Assembly: GCF_001956585.1 (NCBI RefSeq)
Contig: NZ_MSRR01000006.1
Coordinates: 62,001 to 126,000 of the forward strand
Reading direction: 5' to 3'
DNA length: 64,000 bases
Source of the DNA: Actinomyces naeslundii
GTDB lineage: Bacteria; Actinomycetota; Actinomycetes; Actinomycetales; Actinomycetaceae
Shown piece by piece: positions 19,455 through 27,407 of the stretch; within the stretch, counting starts at the first letter, position 1; every line of letters starts with the position of its first letter. A program made the translations under genes and the position numbers. The notes below the pieces were generated by a model. It was not told the origin of the DNA. It did not search any database and was given only the letters and a program-made list of their open reading frames with translations.

Positions 19455-19495
19455 TTGGAAACGCTCACAATGACTCTCCTCACGGGTGTTTCCAA
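19455..19495. promoter_or_regulatory. Inverted repeat upstream of the phospho-sugar mutase
   Basis: TTGGAAAC (19455-19462) and GTTTCCAA (19488-19495) are exact complements separated by 25 bases, just upstream of the start at 19427. The spacing could suit two half-operators for a looping or LacI-like regulator, or a stem in the leader. Confidence 0.4.
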
Positions 19496-19633
19496 ACACA
19501 AGGAGAATCTAGTCACGGTAACTGCAATGCGTGTACGAAATAAGTTAAACCGAATTAATTTTGCAATATGATTCGAGACTATTTTAGAGACGTGAGACAT
19601 CTGACGATAAGGGGGTGGATGGTCGATGTCAAT

Positions 19634-19655
19634 GCGGCGGGCTGATGCCCGCCGC
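19634..19655 (+). promoter_or_regulatory. GC hairpin in the leader before the LOG-like gene
   Basis: GCGGCGGGC and GCCCGCCGC pair perfectly around a TGAT loop. It lies between a possible promoter (TTGCAA 19561, TAGAGA 19585, 18-base spacer) and the start at 19701. No T-run follows, so it may be an RNA structure rather than a terminator. Confidence 0.35.
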
Positions 19656-19700
19656 TCCCAGCACCTCGCCGCACCGGCCGGATTAAGAGATCATGGCCGT

Positions 19701-20456
19701 ATGAGTACACGCAAGTCCTACCACAAGGGACCAGTGGTGCTGCGCGGCACCCAGATCCCCTCCCAGACCACCGACGCGCGGCTGCTGAGCCGTACTGCAG
19801 AGGCCGACTGGCTCCACGCCGACCCGTGGCGGGTCATGCGCATCCAGGCCGAGTTCGTCGAGGGCTTCGGTGCTCTGGCCGAGCTGGGACCGGCCATCAG
19901 CGTCTTCGGATCGGCTCGCACCAGGCCCGATGATCCCACCTACCAGATGGCGGTGGAGGTCGGTGTCGGACTGGCTCGCGCCGGGTACGCCGTCATCACC
20001 GGGGGAGGACCGGGCATGATGGAGGCCGCCAACCGCGGCTGCCACGAGGCCGGCGGCATCTCGGTGGGTCTGGGCATCGAGCTGCCCCACGAGCAGGGCA
20101 TGAACGACTACGTCGACCTCGGGGTCAACTTCCGCTACTTCTTCGCCCGCAAGACCATGTTCGTCAAGTACTCCGACGGATTCGTCGTCATGCCCGGCGG
20201 CCTGGGGACCCTTGACGAGCTCTTCGAGGCCCTCACCCTGGTCCAGACCCGGAAGATCTCCTCCTTCCCCATCGCCCTGGTGGACAGCGGCTACTGGGGC
20301 GGGCTGCTCGAATGGGTGCGCACTGCCATGGTCGAACGGGGCATGATCTCCGCGACCGACCCTGATCTGCTGCACGTCGTCGACGGCGCCGAGGAGGCCG
20401 TGGACTACGTGGTCGGTGCCGCTCGCCGGCTACGCAATGGCCGAGGTGGGGCGTGA
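19701..20456 (+). CDS. LOG family protein (TIGR00730-type, putative cytokinin riboside phosphoribohydrolase fold)
   Basis: 251 residues from ATG 19701. The Rossmann-like fold of the lysine-decarboxylase-like/LOG family is marked by G-G-G-P-G-M-M-E-A (about residue 96) and P-G-G-L-G-T-L-D-E (about residue 166), both part of the nucleotide site. Many LOG proteins hydrolyse nucleoside 5'-monophosphates to base and ribose-5-phosphate; the N-terminal extension here is that of the actinobacterial subgroup. GATCAT lies 6 bases before the ATG and could be a weak -10, so leaderless initiation is possible. The DUF3117 gene follows after about 105 bases. Confidence 0.85.
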   Translation: MSTRKSYHKGPVVLRGTQIPSQTTDARLLSRTAEADWLHADPWRVMRIQAEFVEGFGALAELGPAISVFGSARTRPDDPTYQMAVEVGVGLARAGYAVITGGGPGMMEAANRGCHEAGGISVGLGIELPHEQGMNDYVDLGVNFRYFFARKTMFVKYSDGFVVMPGGLGTLDELFEALTLVQTRKISSFPIALVDSGYWGGLLEWVRTAMVERGMISATDPDLLHVVDGAEEAVDYVVGAARRLRNGRGGA

Positions 20457-20561
20457 ATCGCGTCATGGCGGACACATCCTCGAACGTTGCACCTTGAATG
20501 TCGTAGAATATGACAGGTCGCGCGGCGATGTGCCCGCGCAGCACTGACGAAAGGTGAGCAC

Positions 20562-20729
20562 ATGGCTGCCATGAAGCCCCGGACCGGAGACGGCCCTCTC
20601 GAAGTCGTCAAGGAAGGCCGCGCCATCATTATGCGGGTTCCGCTTGAAGGCGGCGGTCGACTCGTCCTCGAGATCACGGCCGACGAGGTCAAGGAGCTTG
20701 GAGAGGCTCTGGCCAACGCCAAGATCTGA
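20562..20729 (+). CDS. DUF3117 domain-containing protein
   Basis: A 55-residue protein. It begins M-A-A-M-K-P-R-T-G-D-G-P-L-E-V, the near-invariant opening of DUF3117, a small family found across actinobacteria, followed by R-V-P-L-E-G-G-G-R-L-V. The ribosome site GAAAGGTGAG lies 4 bases before the ATG. Function is unknown. It is monocistronic, with a hairpin terminator about 90 bases downstream. Confidence 0.9.
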   Translation: MAAMKPRTGDGPLEVVKEGRAIIMRVPLEGGGRLVLEITADEVKELGEALANAKI

Positions 20730-20815
20730 TCGATCCGGGCGGCCTGGGTACGGCCGGTTCCACGCGGTCCTCGGCGTCGAGGAACCGGCGGCCGGGTCAT
20801 CCAGCCTCACGAGAG

Positions 20816-20844
20816 AGGGTCGGACCTGTGACGGGTCCGGCCCT
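20816..20844 (+). terminator. Hairpin terminator after the DUF3117 gene
   Basis: AGGGTCGGACC and GGTCCGGCCCT pair over 11 bases (one G-T pair) around a short loop. CTTCCT follows. It separates the DUF3117 gene from the convergent methyltransferase gene. Confidence 0.5.
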
Positions 20845-20878
20845 CTTCCTGTGCTCGGCCTTGCCTAATGGCGCGTCA

Positions 20879-21514
20879 TCAGGTCTGGCGCACGGAGACG
20901 AGCAGGCCGTCCCCGACGGGCAGCAGCGTCGTCAGCAGCGCCTGGGAGGCGCGCAGCGCCTTGCCGAGCTCGCGGGCGGCCACCGTGGTGACGTCACGGC
21001 GGGCCGGGTCGGCCACGTGGTCGTTCCACAGGGCCCGGGTGACGGCCAGGACCCCGCCTCGGCGCAGCATCCGCAGCGCGTTGGAGGCCAGCAGGATCGC
21101 ATCCTCCGGAGCGACGTCGAGCACGACCATGTCGTAGGAGCGGGCTGCCATCCTGGGCATGACGTCCGAGGCCCGTCCCTGGATGATGCGGGTGCGCGAG
21201 GAGGGGTAGCCGGCCCCGTCGAAGGCACGGCGGGCCTCGCGCTGGAGCTCGGGCTCGACGTCGATCGTGGTGAGGACCCCGTCGGAGCCCATGCCTCCCA
21301 GTAGCCACAGTCCCGAGACGCCGGTGCCGGTGCCCACCTCGGCCACGGACTTGGCGCCCACTGAGGCGGCCAGCATCTGCAGCGCCGCACCGGTCCCCGA
21401 GGACACCGGAGTGATGCCGAGCTCGAGCCCCCGCATGCGGGCCTGGGCGGTGGCCTCGTCCTCCGCCGTGAAGTCCTCGGTGTAGGACCAGCTCAGCGTC
21501 TTGTCCGCACTCAC
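20879..21514 (-). CDS. O-methyltransferase (SAM-dependent, family 3)
   Basis: 211 residues from GTG 21514, preceded by AGGAGAAAGG. The SAM-binding motif I is V-A-E-V-G-T-G-T-G-V-S near residue 58, and acidic motifs T-T-I-D-V-E-P-E and V-V-L-D-V-A-P-E follow. It resembles the catechol-O-methyltransferase-like enzyme found next to the sigE-tatB region of mycobacteria (Rv1220c type). The substrate is unknown. It is divergent from tatB across 159 bases. Confidence 0.88.
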   Translation of the reverse strand: MSADKTLSWSYTEDFTAEDEATAQARMRGLELGITPVSSGTGAALQMLAASVGAKSVAEVGTGTGVSGLWLLGGMGSDGVLTTIDVEPELQREARRAFDGAGYPSSRTRIIQGRASDVMPRMAARSYDMVVLDVAPEDAILLASNALRMLRRGGVLAVTRALWNDHVADPARRDVTTVAARELGKALRASQALLTTLLPVGDGLLVSVRQT

Positions 21515-21660
21515 TGTGAGCCTTTCTCCTGCTGTGGGGCGCCAGGTGCAGCCCCTCGGCCTCATTGTTCCAGGTGTTCGGCCAGATAGGGGGAAGGGCG
21601 GGTAGTCGGGTGAGTCCGCCGGTAGGCGAACCGATGCGGAGCCTACGGGGTCTGACTCCC

Positions 21661-21666
21661 TATACT
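21661..21666 (+). promoter_or_regulatory. -10 box for leaderless tatB
   Basis: TATACT lies exactly 7 bases before the GTG start at 21674, the same sequence and geometry as at the metal-transporter promoter. No Shine-Dalgarno sequence is present. Confidence 0.55.
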
Positions 21667-21673
21667 GAGCGGC

Positions 21674-22510
21674 GTGTTCGGCATCTCTGGATCTGAGTTC
21701 CTCGTCATCATCCTGGTGGCGGTGGTCGTTGTGGGGCCGCAGCGCTTGCCCGAGTACACCCGCAAGCTCACGCAGATGGTGCGTCAGCTCAGGGTGTTCC
21801 TGGACAACGCGCGCAGCCAGATCGCCGAGGAGGTCGGCCCCGAGATGGCTGACCTGGACCTGTCCAGTCTTGATCCGCGCCAGTACGACCCCCGCAAGAT
21901 CGTGCGCGACGCCCTGGGGGAGGACATCGACGCCATCCGTGAGGACCTCGCTCACCCCTTCAGGACCGTCGGTTCGGCCGCTAAGGAGATCTCCGACGAT
22001 GCCGCCCAGGCCGTCAACGACGTCGTCAAGCAGGACCGGGCCAACTCGCTGAGCAAGCAGATCGAGGCCAAGCGGGCCGAGCAGAGCTCTGAGAAGGACG
22101 CCTCTGACAAGGGCGCTGAGCAGGTCGAGCCGGTCGAGGCTCCTGAGGGTGACACCCCCTCCGAGACTCAAGAGGCTCAGGAGAGCTCCGCGCCTCCGCA
22201 GGGGGTGCTCCAGGGGACGAACGACGCCGAGCCCGAGCAGACCGAGCCCGCCGACCAGGCCGAGCCGCTCGAGAGTCCCGAACCGGCTGAGCCTGTCGAT
22301 CCGGTCGAGCCCAGCGCGCCGGAGTCGGTGGAGGTCCCGACGAGCCTGGTCGAGCCAGGGGCTGATCCCTCAATGGATGCAGCCGATGAGCCCGGTGACG
22401 ACAGTCATGCCGCTCCGGTGGGCCCTCTGTCTCCGCGAGACATCGTGCGCGCCGCCAACGCCGCCGCTCGAACCCGCGCTGAGGCCGCGCGGGTCGCCGT
22501 CGACTTCTGA
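21674..22510 (+). CDS. tatB: Sec-independent protein translocase TatB
   Basis: 278 residues. The N terminus M-F-G-I-S-G-S-E-F-L-V-I-I-L-V-A is the TatB hallmark: a short transmembrane helix (about residues 6-21), the G-P-Q-R-L-P hinge and a long amphipathic helix (about 28-60). It would partner TatA/TatC in exporting folded twin-arginine substrates. Residues ~130-260 form a long Glu/Pro/Ala-rich tail, longer than in most TatB proteins and probably disordered. In mycobacteria sigE, rseA and htrA lie between the methyltransferase and tatB; here they are absent. Confidence 0.9.
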   Translation: MFGISGSEFLVIILVAVVVVGPQRLPEYTRKLTQMVRQLRVFLDNARSQIAEEVGPEMADLDLSSLDPRQYDPRKIVRDALGEDIDAIREDLAHPFRTVGSAAKEISDDAAQAVNDVVKQDRANSLSKQIEAKRAEQSSEKDASDKGAEQVEPVEAPEGDTPSETQEAQESSAPPQGVLQGTNDAEPEQTEPADQAEPLESPEPAEPVDPVEPSAPESVEVPTSLVEPGADPSMDAADEPGDDSHAAPVGPLSPRDIVRAANAAARTRAEAARVAVDF

Positions 22511-22561
22511 CCTCATCTGACCTCATCGTGCCGGGCAGGACCGGCTATCAGGTGCCGGCTA

Positions 22562-23704
22562 TCAGGCCGGAGTGACTCCCAGGCTCTTGCCCGCCAGGCC
22601 TCGGGCGCGGTGGGTCAGACGTTGGGCGACGGCGGACAGCTCCAGGGCCGCGGGGGCGTCGGCAGCCGGCTTGCCGTCGTCGGCCACGACAGCCGGACAA
22701 CCCGTGTCGGAGCCCTCCCGCAGACGGATGTCCAGCGGCAGCTGAGCCAGGAGCGGGACCTCGTAGCCGAGGGTCTCGCTCAGGGAGGCACTGACGATCG
22801 CGCCTCCGCCGGAGCCGAAGATCTCCAGGTGCGAGCCGTCAGGCTGAGGCATGTAGGACATGTTCTCGATGACGCCCACCACCTTCTGGTGCGTCTGGGC
22901 GGCGATGAGGCCCGTTCGCTCAGCCACCTCGGCGGCAGCCGTCTGCGGGGTGGTGACCACGAGGATCTCGGCGTTCGGCAGCAGCTGTGCCACCGAGATG
23001 GTCACGTCTCCGGTCCCGGGCGGCAGGTCCAGCAGGAGGACGTCCAGGTCGCCCCAGAAGACGTCGGAGAGGAACTGCTGGACGGCGCGGTGCAGCATGG
23101 GGCCGCGCCAGACGACCGGCTGCTTGTCCTCGACGAACATGCCGATCGAGATGACCTTCACCCCGTGGGCCACGGGCGGCACGATCATGCCGTCGAGCTG
23201 GGTGGGGACCCGGTCCACGCCCAGCATGCGGGGGATGGAGAAGCCGTAGATGTCGGCGTCGACGACGCCCACGCTCAGGCCCTGGGCGGCCATGGCAGCG
23301 GCCAGGTTCGCGGTCACCGATGACTTACCGACCCCGCCCTTGCCGGAGGTCACGGCGTAGACCCGGGTGAGGTTGCCCGGCTGGGTGAAGGGAACCACCG
23401 GTTCAGCGGCCCCTCCGCGCAGCCGGCGGCGCAGCTCGGCCTTCTGCTCGTCGTTCATGACGCCCAGACTCACCTGCACCCCGGTGACGCCCTCGACGGA
23501 GCCGACCTCGCGCTGGGTATCGGCGGTGATCGTGTCCTTCAGCGGGCACCCGGCCACGGTCAGGAGCACCTCGACACTGACCACGCCGTCCTCGGCGATG
23601 TCAACGGAGGAGACCATACCCAGGTCGGTGACGGGGCGGCGCAGCTCGGGGTCGATGACCCGGTCCAGCGCCTCCATGACGGCGTCATGAGTCGGTAGAG
23701 GCAT
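22562..23704 (-). CDS. mrp: Mrp/NBP35-family iron-sulfur carrier ATPase (ApbC)
   Basis: 380 residues. The N-terminal ~90 residues are a MIP18/DUF59 domain with D-P-E-L-R-R-P-V-T-D-L-G-M. The C-terminal ~270 residues are the Mrp P-loop ATPase with the deviant Walker A K-G-G-V-G-K-S-S (about residue 120). The family assembles or carries Fe-S clusters. The usual C-terminal C-x-x-C cluster ligand is not present: the expected position reads M-S-Y-M-P. TAGGAT lies 6 bases upstream of the ATG, suggesting a leaderless message. Confidence 0.9.
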   Translation of the reverse strand: MPLPTHDAVMEALDRVIDPELRRPVTDLGMVSSVDIAEDGVVSVEVLLTVAGCPLKDTITADTQREVGSVEGVTGVQVSLGVMNDEQKAELRRRLRGGAAEPVVPFTQPGNLTRVYAVTSGKGGVGKSSVTANLAAAMAAQGLSVGVVDADIYGFSIPRMLGVDRVPTQLDGMIVPPVAHGVKVISIGMFVEDKQPVVWRGPMLHRAVQQFLSDVFWGDLDVLLLDLPPGTGDVTISVAQLLPNAEILVVTTPQTAAAEVAERTGLIAAQTHQKVVGVIENMSYMPQPDGSHLEIFGSGGGAIVSASLSETLGYEVPLLAQLPLDIRLREGSDTGCPAVVADDGKPAADAPAALELSAVAQRLTHRARGLAGKSLGVTPA

Positions 23705-23710
23705 GGCCTC

Positions 23711-23716
23711 ATCCTA
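23711..23716 (-). promoter_or_regulatory. -10 box for leaderless mrp
   Basis: On the minus strand TAGGAT is followed by 6 bases and the ATG of mrp at 23704. No ribosome site intervenes. Confidence 0.5.
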
Positions 23717-23775
23717 GGGGTGGTACTCGGCGCCTCGACAGGTGGTGCGTCCCACGTGAGAAGGGGAGGCCGTCC

Positions 23776-24348
23776 TCAGCGGGAGGGGTGGTGACCAGGA
23801 TGGTTGCCGGTCTCGTCGTCGGCTCCCTCCTGGAACTCCGCGATCTCCTCACGGGTGAGGCGCTCCTCGGCGAGGATCTCGCTGAGCATGTCACGTAGTT
23901 CGCTGCGCACGAAGTCGCGGGTGGCGACGTCGTTCATGGCCAGACGCAGGGCGGCGATCTCCCGGGTGAGGAACTCGGTGTCCTCCAGGTTGCGCTGGGC
24001 GCGCTGGCGGTCCTGCTCGGCGGTGACGCGGTCTCGGTCGTCCTGCCGGTTCTGAGCCAGCATGATGAGGGGGGCCGAGTAGGAGGCCTGGGTGGAGAAG
24101 GCCAGGTTGAGCAGGATGAAGGGGTAGGGGTCCCATGCCCGCTGCACCTTGACCAGAACGAGGTTCGCCACGATCCAGGCGATGACGAAGATCGACATGT
24201 AGAGCACGAACTGGGGCGAGCCCATGAAGCGGGCGGTCGCCTCGGCGAAGCGGCCGAATCCGTCGGAGCGGGAGGCCCGGGCGGGGTGGGTCCTGCGCAG
24301 CCACCGCAGGCGGCTGTCGGGCAGCGGCTGGTCGAGCTGGTCAGGCAT
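23776..24348 (-). CDS. DUF1003 domain-containing membrane protein
   Basis: 190 residues from ATG 24348. Two hydrophobic helices (about residues 47-70 and 78-100) surround the DUF1003 signature W-D-P-Y-P-F-I-L-L-N-L. Q-N-R-Q-D-D-R-D-R follows, and then a charged coiled-coil-like C terminus. Function is unknown. It overlaps the MgtE-N/CBS gene by 8 bases, as these two families often neighbour each other in actinobacteria, which suggests a shared role in magnesium homeostasis. Confidence 0.88.
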   Translation of the reverse strand: MPDQLDQPLPDSRLRWLRRTHPARASRSDGFGRFAEATARFMGSPQFVLYMSIFVIAWIVANLVLVKVQRAWDPYPFILLNLAFSTQASYSAPLIMLAQNRQDDRDRVTAEQDRQRAQRNLEDTEFLTREIAALRLAMNDVATRDFVRSELRDMLSEILAEERLTREEIAEFQEGADDETGNHPGHHPSR

Positions 24349-25633
24349 TGGCTCCCCTCTCGATCGTCTCGTCGGTGACGGCCTCGTCGGCCACGCGCCA
24401 GTCGTCGGGCATGAGGTGGTCCAGGACGTCGTCGACGCTGACGGCGCCCAGCAGGCGCCCGGCGTCGTCAAGGACCGGCAGGGCCGTCAGGTTGTAGGTG
24501 GCCAGCAGGCGCGTGACGGTACCGATGGAGTCCTCGGCTCGCACGGAGTCGACGTCGGTGTCAACGATCGATCCGACCAGCCGCTGGGGGCGCTCGCGCA
24601 GTGTCCGCTGGAAGTGGACCACGCCCAGGAACTTGCCGGTGGGCGACTCTAGGGGAGGGCGGCACACGAAGCCGATGGCGGCCAGGGCAGGGGGGATCTC
24701 GGCCTTGCGGGACTGGGCCAGGAAGGTCGCCACCGTCGCCTCGGGGGGCAGGATGATCGGCTCGGTGGTCATGAGGCCACCGGCGGTGTAGTCGTCGTAG
24801 GCCATGAGGCGACGTACGTCCTCGGCCTCCTCGGGCTCCATGAGGCCCAGGAGCTCGGCGGCCTTGAGCTGGGGGAGGTCGGCGACCAGGTCTGCCGCGT
24901 CGTCGGGCTGCATGGCATCCAGGACGTCGGCGGCGCGCCCGGCCTCCAGCCGGGACAGGAGTGCGACGGCGTCCTCGTTGCCGAGCTCCTCGAGGACGTC
25001 GGCCAGACGCTCGTCGGTCAGCTCGGCGGCCACGCGCATCTGGCTGTCTTGGGGCAGGTCGCGCATGACGTCGGCCAGGTCGGCCGCCTTGAGATCCTCC
25101 AGAGTGGCCAGCAGCGCCGTGGCGCCCTGCTGGTCGGCGCTGGCCGCCAGGCCCGTGACCTCCTCGGGGAGCACCGTGAAGGTCTCCCCACGGCGCAGGC
25201 CCAACGGCCCCGTGGAGGCGCGCTGGACGAACAGACGGGTCACCTTCCAGTCCATGCCGCGGTCGCGCTCGATGGCCACGTCCCGCACGGTGACGGTTCC
25301 CGATCCGTCGCGCATGGTGACCACCCGGTCCAGCAGCTCGCCGACGACGAGGGTCTCCACGTGGCGCTGGGTGAAGCGGCGGATATTCATCAGACCGGTG
25401 GTGATGACGGCGCCGGGCTCGATCGCGGTGACCCGGGACAAGGGCAGGAAGACGCGGCGCCTGCTGGAGACCTCGATGACGAACCCGACTGCTCGCGGCT
25501 CCCCACGCATCTGCAGCAGGACGACGACGTCATGAACCTTGCCCACCGCGTCGCCCAGGGGGTCGAAGACGGAGGTACCGATGAGGCGGGCCACAAATAC
25601 CCTGCTGGTCGTGCGCGTCCTGGTGTTCTCCAC
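24341..25633 (-). CDS. PRC-barrel/MgtE N-terminal/CBS domain protein without a channel domain
   Basis: 430 residues. In order: a PRC-barrel-like domain (about 12-75), the helical MgtE N domain (about 175-290, with repeated L-A-D-V-L-E-E-L and D-D-A-A-D-L-V-A-D-L-P motifs), and two CBS domains (about 295-410). The ~5-helix MgtE transport domain is missing, so this is not itself a magnesium channel. It is the stand-alone sensor-like form known in actinobacteria. The GTG start at 25633 is preceded by TAGGCT with 6 bases between, suggesting a leaderless transcript. Confidence 0.87.
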   Translation of the reverse strand: MENTRTRTTSRVFVARLIGTSVFDPLGDAVGKVHDVVVLLQMRGEPRAVGFVIEVSSRRRVFLPLSRVTAIEPGAVITTGLMNIRRFTQRHVETLVVGELLDRVVTMRDGSGTVTVRDVAIERDRGMDWKVTRLFVQRASTGPLGLRRGETFTVLPEEVTGLAASADQQGATALLATLEDLKAADLADVMRDLPQDSQMRVAAELTDERLADVLEELGNEDAVALLSRLEAGRAADVLDAMQPDDAADLVADLPQLKAAELLGLMEPEEAEDVRRLMAYDDYTAGGLMTTEPIILPPEATVATFLAQSRKAEIPPALAAIGFVCRPPLESPTGKFLGVVHFQRTLRERPQRLVGSIVDTDVDSVRAEDSIGTVTRLLATYNLTALPVLDDAGRLLGAVSVDDVLDHLMPDDWRVADEAVTDETIERGANA

Positions 25634-25639
25634 AAGCCA

Positions 25640-25645
25640 AGCCTA
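25640..25645 (-). promoter_or_regulatory. -10 box for the leaderless MgtE-N/CBS gene
   Basis: Minus-strand TAGGCT, 6 bases, then GTG at 25633. The same hexamer and spacing occur upstream of the TetR gene at 44651. Confidence 0.5.
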
Positions 25646-25713
25646 TGCGCCTGAGGCATGAATGGCTGCTGGCGGGGCGCTGCCGCGTGCCTGCGCGTGC
25701 GACGATAGGTCCC

Positions 25714-26520
25714 ATGAGTGCCAATCCGAGTCCGCTGTCCTCCCTGACCTCGTCCAGTGGTGGTGTGATGCCCCAGGGGGAGGAGGTGGCCTCCTTCGCG
25801 ACCTACCCCGAGGCGCAGAGGGCCGTCGACGCCCTGTCGGATCAGGGCTTCCCGGTACAGCACCTGGCGATCATCGGCACCGACCTGCGTCAGGTCGAGC
25901 GCATCACCGGGCGCATGAGCTGGGGGCGCGCGGCGATGTCGGGTGCGATGAGCGGCCTGTGGATCGGGGTGTTCTTCGGCCTCATCATGTCGGTGGCCGG
26001 CAGCAACGGGCCTCGGCTCAACTTCTGGGCCTGTGTCCTGCTGGGGGTGCTGTGGGGCATCGTCTTCCAGCTCTTCAGCTATGCCCTGACGCGCGGTCGC
26101 CGTGACTTCACCTCGATCAGCCAGGTCGTGGCCTCGCGCTACTCGATCATTGCCGCTCGCGAGGTTCGCGAGGCAGCCCAGGCCCTGGCCGATGTGCCGG
26201 GCAACCTCTCGCGCGGAGGAGAGGCCCAGCGCCGTTCCCAGGAGCGTCGTCGGGCCCGGGAGGAGACTTCCGGACCGACGGCCTTCGGCTCGCGCCCCGA
26301 TGAGCAGCCTCGATTCGGGGTGCGACTGCCTCAGCCCGGCAGCACCCCCCCTGACGTGAGCCCTGCCTCGGCCTCGGTGCCGTCACCCGGCTCTCCGACT
26401 GTCCCTGAGGATTACGACCCCTTCCGGCGTCCCTCGCGCCGAGAGCGTCAGGAGGAGTCGGGAGGCCCGACGAGGTCGCAGGACTCCGGCGATGAGCCCG
26501 GTTCCGGTGACGATGAGTGA
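25714..26520 (+). CDS. General stress protein 17M-like membrane protein
   Basis: 268 residues from ATG 25714. The N-terminal part carries the general stress protein 17M-like domain (V-A-S-F-A-T-Y-P-E-A-Q-R-A-V-D-A-L). Two membrane helices follow (about residues 72-92 and 97-120). The rest is a hydrophilic, Arg/Pro/Ser-rich tail of ~110 residues. It is divergent from the MgtE-N/CBS gene, matching the arrangement I recall around Rv1231c-Rv1234 in mycobacteria. GACGAT lies 7 bases before the ATG and may be a weak -10. Confidence 0.8.
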   Translation: MSANPSPLSSLTSSSGGVMPQGEEVASFATYPEAQRAVDALSDQGFPVQHLAIIGTDLRQVERITGRMSWGRAAMSGAMSGLWIGVFFGLIMSVAGSNGPRLNFWACVLLGVLWGIVFQLFSYALTRGRRDFTSISQVVASRYSIIAAREVREAAQALADVPGNLSRGGEAQRRSQERRRAREETSGPTAFGSRPDEQPRFGVRLPQPGSTPPDVSPASASVPSPGSPTVPEDYDPFRRPSRRERQEESGGPTRSQDSGDEPGSGDDE

Positions 26521-26549
26521 CGAGCACTGAGGGACAGGGGATTTCAGCG

Positions 26550-27398
26550 ATGAGCATTCCGGTGGGACTGTCGACCGCCTGTGTGGTTCCCGGCAGCGTT
26601 CCCGACACCTTCGCGATCGCCCAGGATCTGGGCTACGACGGCGTCGAGATCATGGTCTGGAGTGAGAAGGCCTCCCAGGACGCCACCCGGCTGGCGGCCC
26701 TGGTGGAGAAGTTCGACCAGCCGGTGCTGGCGGTCCACGCCCCTACGCTGCTGGTGACCCGCGGGGTCTTCGGCGTGGACCCCTGGGACAAGGTGGATCG
26801 TTCCATCGAGCTGGCCCACTACCTCGAGGCTCCCACCGTGGTGCTGCACCCGCCCTTCTTCTGGCAGACCCGCTACGCGCGCTCCTTCATCGCCGGGGTC
26901 GCGCAGCGAGAGGCCACCACGGGCATCCACCTGGCGGTGGAGAACATGTTCACCTGGAGGCCCCGCCACGCCCACTCCACGCGCGACTTCCAGGCCTACT
27001 CACCCACCTGGGACCCGGTGGGGCAGGGCTACAAGTCGGTGACGCTGGACATCTCCCACGCGGCCACCTCCGGCTCCGACGCCCTGGCCATGGCCCGTTC
27101 GCTGGGACCCACCCTGCGCCACCTGCACCTGACCGACGGCGTGCCCGGCCCCCTGGACGACCACCTGCTTCCCGGGCAGGGAAACCAGGACTGCGCCGGG
27201 GTCCTCAGGCACCTGGCGGCCACCGGTTTCGAGGCCGGCGGGGGACAGGTGGTCGTCGAGGTGACCACCCGGTCCATGACGGCCGCTCAGCGCCTGGAGG
27301 GGCTCGCCAGCGCGCTGGCCTTCGCCCGCGAGCACCTGGAGGGCGGGGAGCCGGCCCACATCCCCGAGCCGACCCGCAAGCGTTACCGTCGCGGCTGA
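26550..27398 (+). CDS. Sugar phosphate isomerase/epimerase (AP-endonuclease-2-like TIM barrel)
   Basis: 282 residues from ATG 26550. The fold is shown by the N-terminal I-P-V-G-L-S-T and G-Y-D-G-V-E-I-M-V-W motifs. Metal-site candidates are H in L-A-V-H-A-P (about residue 70), H in V-V-L-H-P-P (about 102), E in L-A-V-E-N-M (about 133), D-I-S-H (about 168) and H-L-H-L-T-D (about 193). The reaction is unknown. A GTG at 26517 overlapping the previous stop is an alternative start; AGGGG before 26550 favours the shorter form. It ends convergent with the cation exporter. Confidence 0.82.
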   Translation: MSIPVGLSTACVVPGSVPDTFAIAQDLGYDGVEIMVWSEKASQDATRLAALVEKFDQPVLAVHAPTLLVTRGVFGVDPWDKVDRSIELAHYLEAPTVVLHPPFFWQTRYARSFIAGVAQREATTGIHLAVENMFTWRPRHAHSTRDFQAYSPTWDPVGQGYKSVTLDISHAATSGSDALAMARSLGPTLRHLHLTDGVPGPLDDHLLPGQGNQDCAGVLRHLAATGFEAGGGQVVVEVTTRSMTAAQRLEGLASALAFAREHLEGGEPAHIPEPTRKRYRRG

Positions 27399-27407
27399 GG
27401 CCTGCTG

